A stretch of DNA of 43,265 nt from an uncultured Pelagibacteraceae bacterium (GCA_902630925.1 CACOWO010000006.1:1-43265), one strand, 5' to 3'. Counted from the stretch's first letter, positions 34,564-42,831 are shown. Numbers and translations are program-made. Notes: a model not told the origin generated them from the letters alone.

Positions 34564-34929
34564 ATGGAAGAAAATTTCAATATTCATTTAGGAAAAAAAC
34601 TAAGAATGAGAAGACTTTCCTTAGGTCTTACTCAAACAAAAGTCGCTCAAGCAATTAACGTAACATTCCAACAAATTCAAAAATACGAAAAAGGCACAAA
34701 CGGTGTAAGCTCAAATAGATTAATGCAGTTATCTCAATTTCTAAAAGTTCCAATAATTTACTTTTTTGAAGATTACAAAGAATTTAAAGATATTAATCCA
34801 AGTGAAGATACTAACGATGATTTAAATTATTCATTTTTAAGCAGGACTTTTTCCTCACTGTCACGAGTTCAAAAAGAAAAAATCTTACAAATTTTAAATA
34901 ATACTTCTAAATTTGAAAAAGCAGTTTAA
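34564..34929 (+). CDS. XRE-family transcriptional regulator
   Basis: 121 residues with a Cro/CI helix-turn-helix at about 8-62: LGKKLRMRRLSLGLTQTKVAQAINVTFQQIQKYEKG, the standard motif. The C-terminal half is acidic and ends in a short helix (FSSLSRVQKEKILQILN), as in single-domain alphaproteobacterial regulators of this type. AGGGAG ribosome site 5 bases before ATG. Target unknown; autoregulation through the upstream inverted repeat is possible. Ends 1 base before tRNA-Asn on the other strand. Confidence 0.88.
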   Translation: MEENFNIHLGKKLRMRRLSLGLTQTKVAQAINVTFQQIQKYEKGTNGVSSNRLMQLSQFLKVPIIYFFEDYKEFKDINPSEDTNDDLNYSFLSRTFSSLSRVQKEKILQILNNTSKFEKAV

Positions 34930-34930
34930 T

Positions 34931-35006
34931 TGGCTCCTCGGGCAGGACTCGAACCTGCGACCAATTGATTAACAGTCAACTGCTCTACCAACTGAGCTAC
35001 CGAGGA
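34931..35006 (-). tRNA. tRNA-Asn (anticodon GUU)
   Basis: 76 bases on the minus strand with encoded CCA. Acceptor TCCTCGG / CCGAGGA, D-arm GCTCAGTTGGTAGAGC, anticodon loop CTGTTAA, T-arm GGTTCGAGTCC. The 3' end points left, toward the XRE gene; no duplicated tRNA 3' end was seen nearby. Confidence 0.96.
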
Positions 35007-35087
35007 ATAAATTGCAACATACCTTTTTATTTAAATAAAACAACTAATTTATTTAAGCAAATTTAACAAATTTGATAAAGTAAAATT

Positions 35088-36302
35088 ATGATACTTAAAA
35101 TTCTGAACGCAAAATCTAAAAAGGCTATAGGACTATTAGCATTACTGGCGTCACTGGGAAGTTTTATTGCAGATGTACTTCAGCCATTAGCACCATTTTC
35201 TAAATATATTTTTTTTCTTGCTATATTTTTGTTAATTATTTTTAGGATATTAAATTTTTATAAAAAAGGGATTTATGAAAAATTTTCTTTTTTAATTATC
35301 TTTTTTTGGTTAGTTGCAATAATGAGTGGAGCTGTTTATTTAGCAAAACAAAACTCTTTTAAAGAAACTGGTTTATTTGCACACTTTTTTCCACCAATAC
35401 AAGAAGCTCAAAGTGAATTAGGTATAATTGAAAAAGATTTAGGGGATATAAAGACCACTACAAAAGAGATTAAAAAAGAAACTCAAAATATTACAAAAAA
35501 ATTAGAAAATATTGAGCAAAAAATAGACGGCGTTAATATTAAAGAAAACATTCAAAAAATTGATTACAATCTAACTTTTGGAAGCGAAGGATTAATGAGA
35601 ATTGATTTACGACCAATAGAAACTGTTAGAGAATTTTTTTACTCCCTAGATGACAAAAACTATAAATCAATAGGCTTTTATGATACAATAAATCAGCAAA
35701 CTGGTCTAAAAACCCCAAAACAATCTATTCGTTTTACAGAGTTTAAATTCATTAAAAGAACATTTTATGTAAAGTACTTAGATTTTAATAATAATGCTAA
35801 AGGTCCATTTAAGATTGAATTTGATCTAAAAGATGAATTTCTAAAAAGTCAAAAAAAAAGAATTAAAGATGCAGATTGGGTAAATTGGGATTTACGTGAA
35901 GATTATTATGGTTACTCCTTAAGAAACTTAATGTCTTTTAGATGTGCAATTAAATTAATGAATATCCAATTAGATCAGCAGAAAATTGTTAAAATAAAAT
36001 TCCCATCTTGCGAAAATGAGCTTAATGATAGGAGAAAAAATTCATATCATGAACACAACATTAAAGAATTAATTTTACTTGAAAGTGTTAGGTTTGAAAA
36101 GCATCTTAAAGTTCGGCATGCTATTCCAGTTCCAAATACAAAATACATAATTTTTGATAACCAATACACTGAATATGAAGAGGCTATTAAGCATACCCCT
36201 TATGTCTATCATCCTGAAATAAAGAATATCAAAATTCAAATTATATTTTATGATGATGAAAGCACTATTTTTAGATCATCCGATAATCCAAAATTAAATT
36301 GA
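35088..36302 (+). CDS. Membrane protein with coiled coil and large C-terminal domain, unknown
   Basis: 404 residues. Three TM helices near the N terminus (about 14-33, 38-56, 66-85), a heptad-like helical segment (about 105-155, EKDLGDIKTTTKEIKKETQNI and so on), then a soluble domain of about 240 residues rich in aromatic and charged residues with no motif I know. The topology (short TM bundle, coiled coil, soluble sensor or effector) resembles membrane-anchored signalling proteins, but no function can be named. Stand-alone; 42 bases before the DUF805 gene. Confidence 0.6.
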   Translation: MILKILNAKSKKAIGLLALLASLGSFIADVLQPLAPFSKYIFFLAIFLLIIFRILNFYKKGIYEKFSFLIIFFWLVAIMSGAVYLAKQNSFKETGLFAHFFPPIQEAQSELGIIEKDLGDIKTTTKEIKKETQNITKKLENIEQKIDGVNIKENIQKIDYNLTFGSEGLMRIDLRPIETVREFFYSLDDKNYKSIGFYDTINQQTGLKTPKQSIRFTEFKFIKRTFYVKYLDFNNNAKGPFKIEFDLKDEFLKSQKKRIKDADWVNWDLREDYYGYSLRNLMSFRCAIKLMNIQLDQQKIVKIKFPSCENELNDRRKNSYHEHNIKELILLESVRFEKHLKVRHAIPVPNTKYIIFDNQYTEYEEAIKHTPYVYHPEIKNIKIQIIFYDDESTIFRSSDNPKLN

Positions 36303-36344
36303 TTTTTATATTGCAATTAGTTTTGTAGAATACTATTATCTTTT

Positions 36345-36707
36345 ATGAATTTTCAAGAATCTATAGAAAAGTGTTTAAAAAATTACGCCAATTTTAATGG
36401 CCGTGCTACTAGGTCTGAATACTGGTTTTTCATTCTTTTTGGAATCTTAGTAAGTATTGGCACAATAATTTTAGATTTACTTTTTTTTGACAGTTCGGGA
36501 ACATATTCTCCTTTAAATACAATAGCAGCTCTTGGTTTGCTTATTCCACAATTATCTGCAGCATGTCGTAGGCTACACGATGTTGGTAAATCAGGATGGT
36601 GGCAATTATTATATTTAACTGTAATTGGAGGTATAGTAGTTTTGATTTGGTTAGTTACTGATACAATCAAAAGAAAAAATCAATTTGGCCCAGTACCAAA
36701 AAAATAG
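36345..36707 (+). CDS. DUF805 membrane protein
   Basis: 120 residues. The N-terminal YANFNGRATRSEYWFFILF and central RRLHDVGKSGWWQLL motifs define DUF805; four TM helices. Function unknown; family members often occur beside other small membrane or stress genes. Followed after 6 bases by a PrsW-type protease, likely in one operon. A second, divergent DUF805 gene lies at 38665-39039. Confidence 0.88.
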   Translation: MNFQESIEKCLKNYANFNGRATRSEYWFFILFGILVSIGTIILDLLFFDSSGTYSPLNTIAALGLLIPQLSAACRRLHDVGKSGWWQLLYLTVIGGIVVLIWLVTDTIKRKNQFGPVPKK

Positions 36708-36713
36708 ATATTT

Positions 36714-37376
36714 TTGATTTTATTATTCTTAACTTTAGCGCCTTCTTTTTTTATAATTTATTATTTAATCAATAGCGACCGATTTCCAGAGCCAAAAGAA
36801 AAAATTATAAAATCTTTCTTATGGGGAATCGCAATAATTTTCCCAGCTGCAATTGCTAATGATTTATTAATAAATAACTGGAATGCGCTTAATATTAGTC
36901 AATCTATATCCCATTCCTTTTTGTCTGCTGCACCAGTGGAGGAGGGCTTAAAGTTTTTAATACTTACTAGTGTCATAGCAAAATTTAAAGACTATGATGA
37001 TGCAGTTGATGGAATAGTTTATTGCGTATGTTTATCTCAAGGTTTTGCAGCTTTAGAAAATATATATTATGTTTTTTCATTATATGGAGCTTCATATGAA
37101 ATTGCTTTATTAAGAGCCTTTTCTGCTGTTCCAGCTCACGCTATGTTTGGAGCGATAATGGGGATTTTTTATTCATCTCATCTCATGGCAAAAAAGAAAG
37201 AAGATAAAAAAATGTTTCTAATATTATCGATTTTAGTTCCTTTCTTGTTACATGGATTTTATAATTATTTTATGTACTCAATGCCAATATTGGGGTTTGT
37301 TCTAGTTATTGTAGGGATATATTTTAGCTATACTATTTTTATTAAATGGAATGGAAAAAAAAGATTTAAAATTTAA
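36714..37376 (+). CDS. PrsW-type glutamic intramembrane protease
   Basis: 220 residues with a TTG start; no ATG fits, and this start gives the family's usual hydrophobic N terminus followed by a DRFPEPK segment. About seven TM helices. The catalytic-type motifs are in place: APVEEGLKFL (paired Glu), FAALENIYYV, the PAHAMFGAIMG histidine helix and LLHGFYNYF. PrsW of Bacillus cleaves an anti-sigma factor within the membrane; the substrate here is unknown, and no anti-sigma gene is adjacent. Overlaps the end of a convergent exported-protein gene by 11 bases. Confidence 0.85.
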   Translation: MILLFLTLAPSFFIIYYLINSDRFPEPKEKIIKSFLWGIAIIFPAAIANDLLINNWNALNISQSISHSFLSAAPVEEGLKFLILTSVIAKFKDYDDAVDGIVYCVCLSQGFAALENIYYVFSLYGASYEIALLRAFSAVPAHAMFGAIMGIFYSSHLMAKKKEDKKMFLILSILVPFLLHGFYNYFMYSMPILGFVLVIVGIYFSYTIFIKWNGKKRFKI

Positions 37377-38664
37377 TTATATTATTTTTTAATTTATTTT
37401 GATTATCTTTGAGATTATAACCCATAAGTTTAAGAAGTGCATGGTAGTTGTTATTTTCAATGTTTCTCTCATGCATTCCAACAACAAGATTAAAATAATA
37501 TTTTGAAGAGAAGAAAGAGCTAAAACAGCCGGAACTTGTTTGAAAATTATATTCATTATCATTTGAGTCCGAAACTATAAAATAATCATTTATTTCTTTT
37601 TGATCTTTATATTCCTTGATTAGTTTATCTGCAGCTGCATAACAACTATTTAAGTCTTCATAGATTTCTTTAGAGGAGGCGATTATCCTTATTATGGGCT
37701 CAGGATTATCATTTTTATCCATAATTTTATAAGTATAAAAATAGTAGTTTTCAAAAATATCATTCTTTGTTTCAGGTTTAAATTCATATCGAAAAACTGA
37801 TACTTTCAATTTTTTAAATTTTTCATAGAAAAAATCTACAGTTGGATCAAATTTGTCTTTGTCTAGGATTAATTCATTATAATCATTTTTAAAGCTTAAA
37901 AATCTAATCTTAAATAAACTAGAATTATTCACGATTTTTTTCTTCCTTAACAAATCTTGTTCTAACAATACGATTGATTTATTCTTCTTCTCTAAATTTA
38001 CCAAACCTTGTTCAATTATTGACAATATTTTATTGTTATAAGAAATTAATAAATTTGATGATTTTTTTAGAGAATTATTATGATTTTCATTTAAAGAGTA
38101 ATTAAGTAATAATCTAAAATTTGATAATTCTAAACTTGACATTTTCAGATTTTTTTCTGATTGTTTAATTAAATTATTGCAGGTTTTTTCTTTACTATTT
38201 TTTTTTAAATTAAGATCATCATTATCGATATCGACTAAACTATTTTTACAGTATTCACCTAATTTTAAAGACAAGTTATTATATTTTCTTAGAAATTTTC
38301 TTGTATTTTTTATAGCTTCGGCAGCACTTATTTTTTGTTCAAAATATATATTTTTATAATTTTGATATTCTTCATACGTAAATTTTTTTCCAAAAAGTCC
38401 TTTTTTTTCACCCGTTGCGTTTTGGAGGCTATTTAAAACTCTATTATAATGTTCTAGTAGGCTAGCACCGCACGTAACAGCAACACAAGTACTAAAAGCA
38501 TTTTCATGATCTCGCCTAAAAATATCTTCATATTTATCAAAATTACCCACATTCCAATTGTTATAAATTAATTCAAAATCATTGGAATATTTTTCAAAAT
38601 TCGTTGATGCATTTACATTGAAAATAAAAAATAGAGAAAAAAAATATAAGTATATAGATTTCAT
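37366..38664 (-). CDS. Exported protein of 432 aa, unknown
   Basis: Signal peptide about 1-19 (cleavage after FNVNA). The mature protein is largely helical, with a CVAVTCGASLLEHYN stretch holding two cysteines, further cysteines (KTCNNL, NSCYAA, SSGCFSSFF) compatible with disulfides, and Lys/Asn-rich linkers. No family recognised. Begins 1 base after the stop of the upstream minus-strand DUF805 gene, so the two are an operon; its 3' end overlaps the convergent PrsW-type gene by 11 bases. Confidence 0.6.
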   Translation of the reverse strand: MKSIYLYFFSLFFIFNVNASTNFEKYSNDFELIYNNWNVGNFDKYEDIFRRDHENAFSTCVAVTCGASLLEHYNRVLNSLQNATGEKKGLFGKKFTYEEYQNYKNIYFEQKISAAEAIKNTRKFLRKYNNLSLKLGEYCKNSLVDIDNDDLNLKKNSKEKTCNNLIKQSEKNLKMSSLELSNFRLLLNYSLNENHNNSLKKSSNLLISYNNKILSIIEQGLVNLEKKNKSIVLLEQDLLRKKKIVNNSSLFKIRFLSFKNDYNELILDKDKFDPTVDFFYEKFKKLKVSVFRYEFKPETKNDIFENYYFYTYKIMDKNDNPEPIIRIIASSKEIYEDLNSCYAAADKLIKEYKDQKEINDYFIVSDSNDNEYNFQTSSGCFSSFFSSKYYFNLVVGMHERNIENNNYHALLKLMGYNLKDNQNKLKNNIIKF

Positions 38665-39039
38665 TTATAAATGAGTTAACATTTTAGGAACATTACCATA
38701 ACGGTTTTTATTTGGATCGCTCATAGTACACCACCATATAATAAGAGGAATAAATCCAATTATTGTGAAAGAGAGTAAAAACCATAATCCACTTTTTCCA
38801 ACATCATGCAATCTTCTAAATGTAATGCTTAGTTGAGGAATAAATGTGGTTAACCAAAAAATTCCACTTACAATTCCCATTTCTTCCTCGTGGTAACCAA
38901 TCATATACGTGTCGATAATGTGGGCTATTGCGTTTCCAATTAAAATAAAAAGAAAAAAATACCAAAATTCAGATCTATTTGATCTCCCACCAAAATCAAA
39001 ATACTTATTAAAAGCTTTATTTATTGCAAAATTTATCAT
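38665..39039 (-). CDS. DUF805 membrane protein, second copy
   Basis: 124 residues, four TM helices, motifs YFDFGGRSNRSEFWYFFLF and RRLHDVGKSGLW. It is clearly homologous to the 36345-36707 gene but diverged through the middle helices, so an old paralogue, not a recent duplication. Leads the minus-strand pair with the 432-aa exported protein; divergent from the DUF2628-like gene over 27 bases. Confidence 0.88.
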   Translation of the reverse strand: MINFAINKAFNKYFDFGGRSNRSEFWYFFLFILIGNAIAHIIDTYMIGYHEEEMGIVSGIFWLTTFIPQLSITFRRLHDVGKSGLWFLLSFTIIGFIPLIIWWCTMSDPNKNRYGNVPKMLTHL

Positions 39040-39066
39040 ATCAAATAGTAATCATAATAAAATTAT

Positions 39067-39372
39067 ATGGCATTTGCAGTAATAACATTTGAAAATAAAA
39101 AGACCAAGCAACTTAAACTTGCCCCTATAGGATTTTCTTGGACAAACCTATTTTTTGGTTTTTTTGTCCCTTTATTTAGAGGTGATTGGAAATGGGCTGC
39201 AATACTCTTTGCTGTAGGTTGGATAACCTTTGGTTTTGGAAGCTTTGTCACTTGTTTTTTTTACAATAAACTTTATGCAGAGGAATTGATAAATAATGGC
39301 TTCAAAGTAAAGTCTCTTAATGGAGCTGATAAGAATTTAATCAAAGCTTCCTTAGGAATGTCAAGATTATAA
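39067..39372 (+). CDS. DUF2628-like small membrane protein
   Basis: 101 residues. PIGFSWTNLFFGFFVPLFRGDWKWA followed by a TM segment and FFYNKLYAEELINNGF is the pattern of small DUF2628/HrgC-like membrane proteins. Function unknown. Followed after 3 bases by the EI24-like gene, so the two are probably one operon with TM2 behind them. Confidence 0.65.
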   Translation: MAFAVITFENKKTKQLKLAPIGFSWTNLFFGFFVPLFRGDWKWAAILFAVGWITFGFGSFVTCFFYNKLYAEELINNGFKVKSLNGADKNLIKASLGMSRL

Positions 39373-39375
39373 ACA

Positions 39376-40113
39376 TTGTTTGATTTTATTAAAGATGTAT
39401 TCAACAAGACAATTATTGATTTAGAAAACCCTAAAATTTTAAGAACACTAATTTATTCAATTTTAATAACTGCAATAATTGCGATATTATTTTTTATTAT
39501 TTTTTATTATTTTTTATTTTCAGCCTTATTTAATCTATCTGACCCATCAAATTTTGATGAAGATGGTATTTTATATTATATTTTTAGCTTAAAATTTATT
39601 TCTATACTACTTGGTATAATCCAATTTTTTACCTCCTGGATACTAATTTCTCTGATATTAGTTCCAATAGGATCTATAGTTTCGGGTTTATTTGCGGAGA
39701 AAATTTTTTTTGACATTAAAAATGTTCACAATTATAAATGGAACAATCCTTTAAAAAAAAATGCTTTCTATTTATCAAATAAATACGCTTTAACCTCTGC
39801 CTGTAAAAGCTTTTTAATTAACATATTAATTTTACCGTTATATTTATTATTGCCAATTGCTAACATTTTTATTTTTATTGGAATTAATGGCTTACTAATT
39901 GGTAGAGAATTTTGTGGAAATTTTTTAATTCAATTTTTTGAAAAAAATCAAATTAAAATAGTTAACATTCACTTAAGTAACAAAATTTATATCCTAGGAG
40001 TGATTATAGTAATATTATATACCATTCCGATTATCAATTTATTGGCTCCCACGATAGCAAATTTATTATTTTCTCACTTGATTTTACAATCTAATAAAAG
40101 TATTTTCAGATAA
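39376..40113 (+). CDS. EI24/CysZ-like membrane protein
   Basis: 245 residues with a TTG start 3 bases after the previous stop. Four to six TM helices; FINILILPLYLLLPIANIFIFIGINGLLIGREFCGNF matches the conserved LLPLYLLLP...NGYLLGREY block of alphaproteobacterial EI24-domain proteins. CysZ of this group imports sulfate, but the EI24 label alone does not give a substrate. The early TM region is encoded by a 10-bp tandem repeat (39485-39518). Confidence 0.68.
   Translation: MFDFIKDVFNKTIIDLENPKILRTLIYSILITAIIAILFFIIFYYFLFSALFNLSDPSNFDEDGILYYIFSLKFISILLGIIQFFTSWILISLILVPIGSIVSGLFAEKIFFDIKNVHNYKWNNPLKKNAFYLSNKYALTSACKSFLINILILPLYLLLPIANIFIFIGINGLLIGREFCGNFLIQFFEKNQIKIVNIHLSNKIYILGVIIVILYTIPIINLLAPTIANLLFSHLILQSNKSIFR
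39485..39518 (+). repeat. 10-bp tandem repeat (about 3.4 copies) inside the EI24-like gene
   Basis: The unit TTTTTATTAT is repeated without error over 34 bases. It encodes alternating Phe/Ile/Tyr of a TM helix. As 10 is not a multiple of 3, gain or loss of a unit would shift the frame. Confidence 0.8.
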
Positions 40114-40128
40114 ACAAGGAGAGAGTTT

Positions 40129-40329
40129 ATGCAAAAATCTAAAACAACAGCAGCGTTGTTATGTTTCTTCTTAGGATTCTGGGGAGTTCATAGATTCTAT
40201 GTTGGTAAAATTGGAACTGGCGTAGCTATGATATTTACACTCGGAGGACTTGGAATATGGACTTTAATTGATTTCATCATGATTTTAGTTGGAAACTTTA
40301 CAGATGAACGTGGCAAAAAACTAAAATAG
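40129..40329 (+). CDS. TM2-domain protein
   Basis: 66 residues: [48 protein letters not shown] is an almost complete TM2 domain (two TM helices joined by the HRFYVG turn). Function of bacterial TM2 proteins is unknown. AAGGAGAG ribosome site just upstream. A strong two-way hairpin follows. Confidence 0.9.
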   Translation: MQKSKTTAALLCFFLGFWGVHRFYVGKIGTGVAMIFTLGGLGIWTLIDFIMILVGNFTDERGKKLK

Positions 40330-40340
40330 AAAAATAAATT

Positions 40341-40376
40341 TTATGGAAGTAGTTTTTAACTAGACTACTTCCATAA
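40341..40376. terminator. Two-way hairpin between convergent genes
   Basis: Perfect 12-bp stem TTATGGAAGTAG / CTACTTCCATAA with a 12-base loop, placed between the TM2 gene (+) and the 151-aa gene (-). No long T run on either side, so possibly rho-assisted or a 3'-end stabiliser. Confidence 0.6.
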
Positions 40377-40425
40377 TTCAAAAACTTTTCCAATTTTCCT
40401 TCAAATTTTTTAAAAAATATTTAAT

Positions 40426-40881
40426 CTATTTAACTGATATTTTTAGGTTTTTTATTTTTTCCTCTAATAAAAGAATTGCTTTATGTATTTTATCCTTTTC
40501 GCTCTTACTTAAAGATGCACCCAAGTCACTTTTTGGATCAAAAGCAGACTCTGTTAAATCCATAATATCACCTAAGCGACCTCCTATATTCATAAGTACT
40601 GAATTAATATTTTCAAAATAATTAGTTTGATGCATAATTTCGTGTAAATTAGTACTTATAGCGTCATATAATGGAGTGCCTTTAGATTTCTTTAATAATA
40701 ATTCATCAATGTGTATCGCATCGTTTATTGAGAGAGTGTGATGTCGATCATCAGGGTCTGCACATTTAAAAAAATGTGATTTACTTTTATTTGTAGCACT
40801 TTTTAGCTCTTCTTCACTTAAATTTTTAAGAGCATTTTGAAGAGCAAATTCTATAGTATTTGGTTTTCTTAATTTGGTCAT
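40426..40881 (-). CDS. Hypothetical protein, 151 aa, possibly HTH-like
   Basis: Begins LRKPNTIEFALQNAL and has FFKCADPDDRHHTLSINDAIHIDELL, a layout I associate with alphaproteobacterial proteins that carry a short CII-like DNA-binding segment; this is a weak recollection. An NLHEIMHQ stretch contains HExxH, the zinc-protease motif, but the surrounding helix and small size make chance likely. Soluble, no signal peptide. Alone between the two-way hairpin and an AT-rich spacer. Confidence 0.55.
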   Translation of the reverse strand: MTKLRKPNTIEFALQNALKNLSEEELKSATNKSKSHFFKCADPDDRHHTLSINDAIHIDELLLKKSKGTPLYDAISTNLHEIMHQTNYFENINSVLMNIGGRLGDIMDLTESAFDPKSDLGASLSKSEKDKIHKAILLLEEKIKNLKISVK

Positions 40882-40963
40882 TTAATTAATTATACCACTT
40901 TAAGTGAAAAATATAATCTACTATTTCACTATAAAATCATAATAAATTTCCTAAATTAGATAC

Positions 40964-41254
40964 ATGTTTAAATTAATAAAACTGATTATACTTGCGTATA
41001 TGATTTATGCCTCAATATTAGTTTCTTTGGGATATGCGAGAAGTTATGAAAAAGGCCAACAAATAATTAGCAATATAGTTAGCGATGATTGTGTAAAAAA
41101 TAAAAAATGTATTGATACTATCATGGAGTCAGAATTGAAAAATTCAACCCATGTTTTTCTTTTGGGAACACTTGATAAAATCGAGAATTACCTACCAGCT
41201 TTCATTAATGAATTTAAATTAAATGTTCAGAAAGATTTAGATGTTAAATTATAA
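40964..41254 (+). CDS. Small membrane-anchored protein, 96 aa, unknown
   Basis: Hydrophobic N terminus (about 3-24, LIKLIILAYMIYASILVSLGYA), a signal anchor or cleavable signal, followed by a helical, charged domain with two cysteines (DDCVKNKKCIDT). Overlaps the next start by 14 bases in another frame. First of four short genes for exported proteins in a row; no family recognised. Confidence 0.5.
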   Translation: MFKLIKLIILAYMIYASILVSLGYARSYEKGQQIISNIVSDDCVKNKKCIDTIMESELKNSTHVFLLGTLDKIENYLPAFINEFKLNVQKDLDVKL

Positions 41255-41504
41255 AAAAACTTTCGTAGCAATATTTCTTCTATCTATAGTTAATTTTAGT
41301 AATTTAAATGCAAGAACAGTTTGTAATTATAAAGTTACAACTATAACAGAGAATAATTTAATAATAGGACATCGAGAAGTAAAGAATTGCGAAGAAACAA
41401 AGATAACAGGAGAAAAATATAGCTTTGTAGAGTCTGTTTTATCAAGCCCGCAATATGAAACAACTTTAATGCTAGTAATGAGTTTAGTTTTAGAGGCTAT
41501 ATAA
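41241..41504 (+). CDS. Small exported protein, 87 aa, unknown
   Basis: Signal peptide about 1-24 (cleavage after SNLNA), short mature domain with two cysteines (TVCNYKV and KNCEETK), and a hydrophobic C-terminal segment (about 73-87) that could anchor it. Overlaps the previous gene by 14 bases. No family recognised. Confidence 0.5.
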   Translation: MLNYKKTFVAIFLLSIVNFSNLNARTVCNYKVTTITENNLIIGHREVKNCEETKITGEKYSFVESVLSSPQYETTLMLVMSLVLEAI

Positions 41505-41520
41505 AAAAAGGAAAGGAAAA

Positions 41521-41958
41521 ATGAAATATATACTTATAATGTTAATAACAATTCTTACAGCATGTTCAGGTAACTTTGCTGAAAAGAAAACTATTATAAA
41601 TAATAGTAATGACTTACTAAAACTTAATGCAGAAATTTGCAATAAGTTTAAAAGCGATCAGTCAAAAACATTTGGCTGTGGGTCTGGATTGAGCTCAGAT
41701 TTAGAAGTTTCAAAAACAAAGTCACTTCTTAATGCAAAAATTAATGTTGCAGATGTAGTTGGCTCTTCAATATTAAAAAGTGAGAAACAAACCAGAACGG
41801 AAAACACAAAAGGGGTTATTAGTAAATACCAGACGACTGAGGAAAATAAAATTTTAGAGACATCTCTAAATAACTATAAAGTTGTTTTTACTAAGACTTT
41901 TAAACAAGGAAATAAATTTAGAACATATACGGTAATAAAATATGCTACAAAAACTTAA
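41521..41958 (+). CDS. Lipoprotein, possibly LPP20-like fold
   Basis: 145 residues; signal with lipobox ILTAC and Cys15. The mature part has SKTKSLLNAKINVADVVGSSILKSE then NYKVVFTKTFKQGNKFRTYTVIKYA, reminiscent of LPP20-type outer-membrane lipoproteins (helix, then beta strands). AAGGAAAGGA ribosome site upstream. Its end overlaps the next small gene by 17 bases. Confidence 0.6.
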   Translation: MKYILIMLITILTACSGNFAEKKTIINNSNDLLKLNAEICNKFKSDQSKTFGCGSGLSSDLEVSKTKSLLNAKINVADVVGSSILKSEKQTRTENTKGVISKYQTTEENKILETSLNNYKVVFTKTFKQGNKFRTYTVIKYATKT

Positions 41959-42181
41959 ATATATAATCTTAATTTTCTCTTTGATTTTATTTAGTAACTC
42001 AAAACTTTTTGCATCAAATTTTAAGAAACAAATAAATTTTGCAAAATCAAATGTATCTAAATTTATGGTTAACGAGTGGGATAAAACTATTAAATTTCAA
42101 AAGATAAAATTCAATGAAATGAAAATTCAAACTGAAAACCACAAAAGAGATATAAATAAAATCCTCAACTATTTTAGATAA
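41942..42181 (+). CDS. Small exported basic protein, 79 aa, unknown
   Basis: Signal peptide about 1-25 (cleavage after KLFAS region), then a lysine-rich, helical mature part (WDKTIKFQKIKFNEMKIQTENHKRDI). Starts 17 bases inside the lipoprotein gene in another frame, so likely co-translated. No family recognised. Confidence 0.5.
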   Translation: MLQKLKYIILIFSLILFSNSKLFASNFKKQINFAKSNVSKFMVNEWDKTIKFQKIKFNEMKIQTENHKRDINKILNYFR

Positions 42182-42265
42182 CTTTTTTGTTTTCCTCTAT
42201 CAAGTTCAAGTGTTTATAAAACCAAATTCATAAATTATTTAATAAACATTTGACTTTATAGGAAT

Positions 42266-42406
42266 TTGCAAAGTCTAATAAACTGGGGCTTTGGAATATG
42301 GAGTTTGAATTTCCATGGATATTTAGGAAAAATTCAAGAAATTAATAATATTTCATATCTTTTAAAAGATCATAAAATCTGGTTTAATTTTATAAAGGTA
42401 GAATAA
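42266..42406 (+). CDS. Possible 46-aa ORF before the TerB-like gene
   Basis: Open frame with a TTG start at 42266 and an AGGA just before it, ending in TAA that overlaps the ATG of the next gene (TAATG). Product MQSLINWGFGIWSLNFHGYL and onward, aromatic-rich. Could be a real coupled small gene or the tail of a decayed one; the rest of the 42182-42405 spacer shows nothing else. Confidence 0.3.
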   Translation: MQSLINWGFGIWSLNFHGYLGKIQEINNISYLLKDHKIWFNFIKVE

Positions 42407-42831
42407 TGGACATCTTAGAAGAGTTTAGAGGCCAGAGCGATAGAACTATCTGTATTGTTGGAACTATTATACTTTCAACAAAAATATGTATGGTTGATGG
42501 TAAATTCTCATTGTATGAAAAAGATGAGATATTAAAAACTTTCCCCACTAATGATCCTAAAAAAAAGAAGACTATTATAGATATTATAGATAAAGCCTCT
42601 AAAGATAAAAATGATATTTCATATCACGCAGAACGTATAAAAAAATTTGTTGATCCTAAACATGACAAATTTTTAGATTTTATTGTTGCGACATTGATTA
42701 AATTTGCAAAGTCAGACCATCATTTTGATGAAAAAGAAAAAAAATTAATTAGAAAAGTCGTCGATATATTTAATGAACATAAAGAGTTGAGTTTTTATGA
42801 AAAAACAAAAAAAAAATTAGGATTTAATTAA
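42406..42831 (+). CDS. TerB/DjlA-N-like helical protein
   Basis: 141 residues, all helical. MVDGKFSLYEKDEI near the N-terminal third and KSDHHFDEKEKKLIRKVVDIF near the C terminus are the two metal-binding-like repeats (D-G/H-x-F-x-x-x-E) of the TerB fold. TerB-like domains are linked to tellurite resistance and membrane stress responses. The stop overlaps the start of the next gene (TAATG), so the pair is coupled. Confidence 0.7.
   Translation: MDILEEFRGQSDRTICIVGTIILSTKICMVDGKFSLYEKDEILKTFPTNDPKKKKTIIDIIDKASKDKNDISYHAERIKKFVDPKHDKFLDFIVATLIKFAKSDHHFDEKEKKLIRKVVDIFNEHKELSFYEKTKKKLGFN

Noticed and set aside
34931-35006. tRNA-Asn as integration site of an island covering 35-43 kb
   Set aside because: The tRNA 3' end faces left, away from the accessory-looking genes, no integrase is present and I found no repeat of the tRNA 3' end in the window.
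40630-40660. HExxH (HEIMH) in the 151-aa protein as a zinc protease
   Set aside because: The motif lies in a short soluble protein without a downstream third ligand context or family similarity; chance occurrence is more likely.
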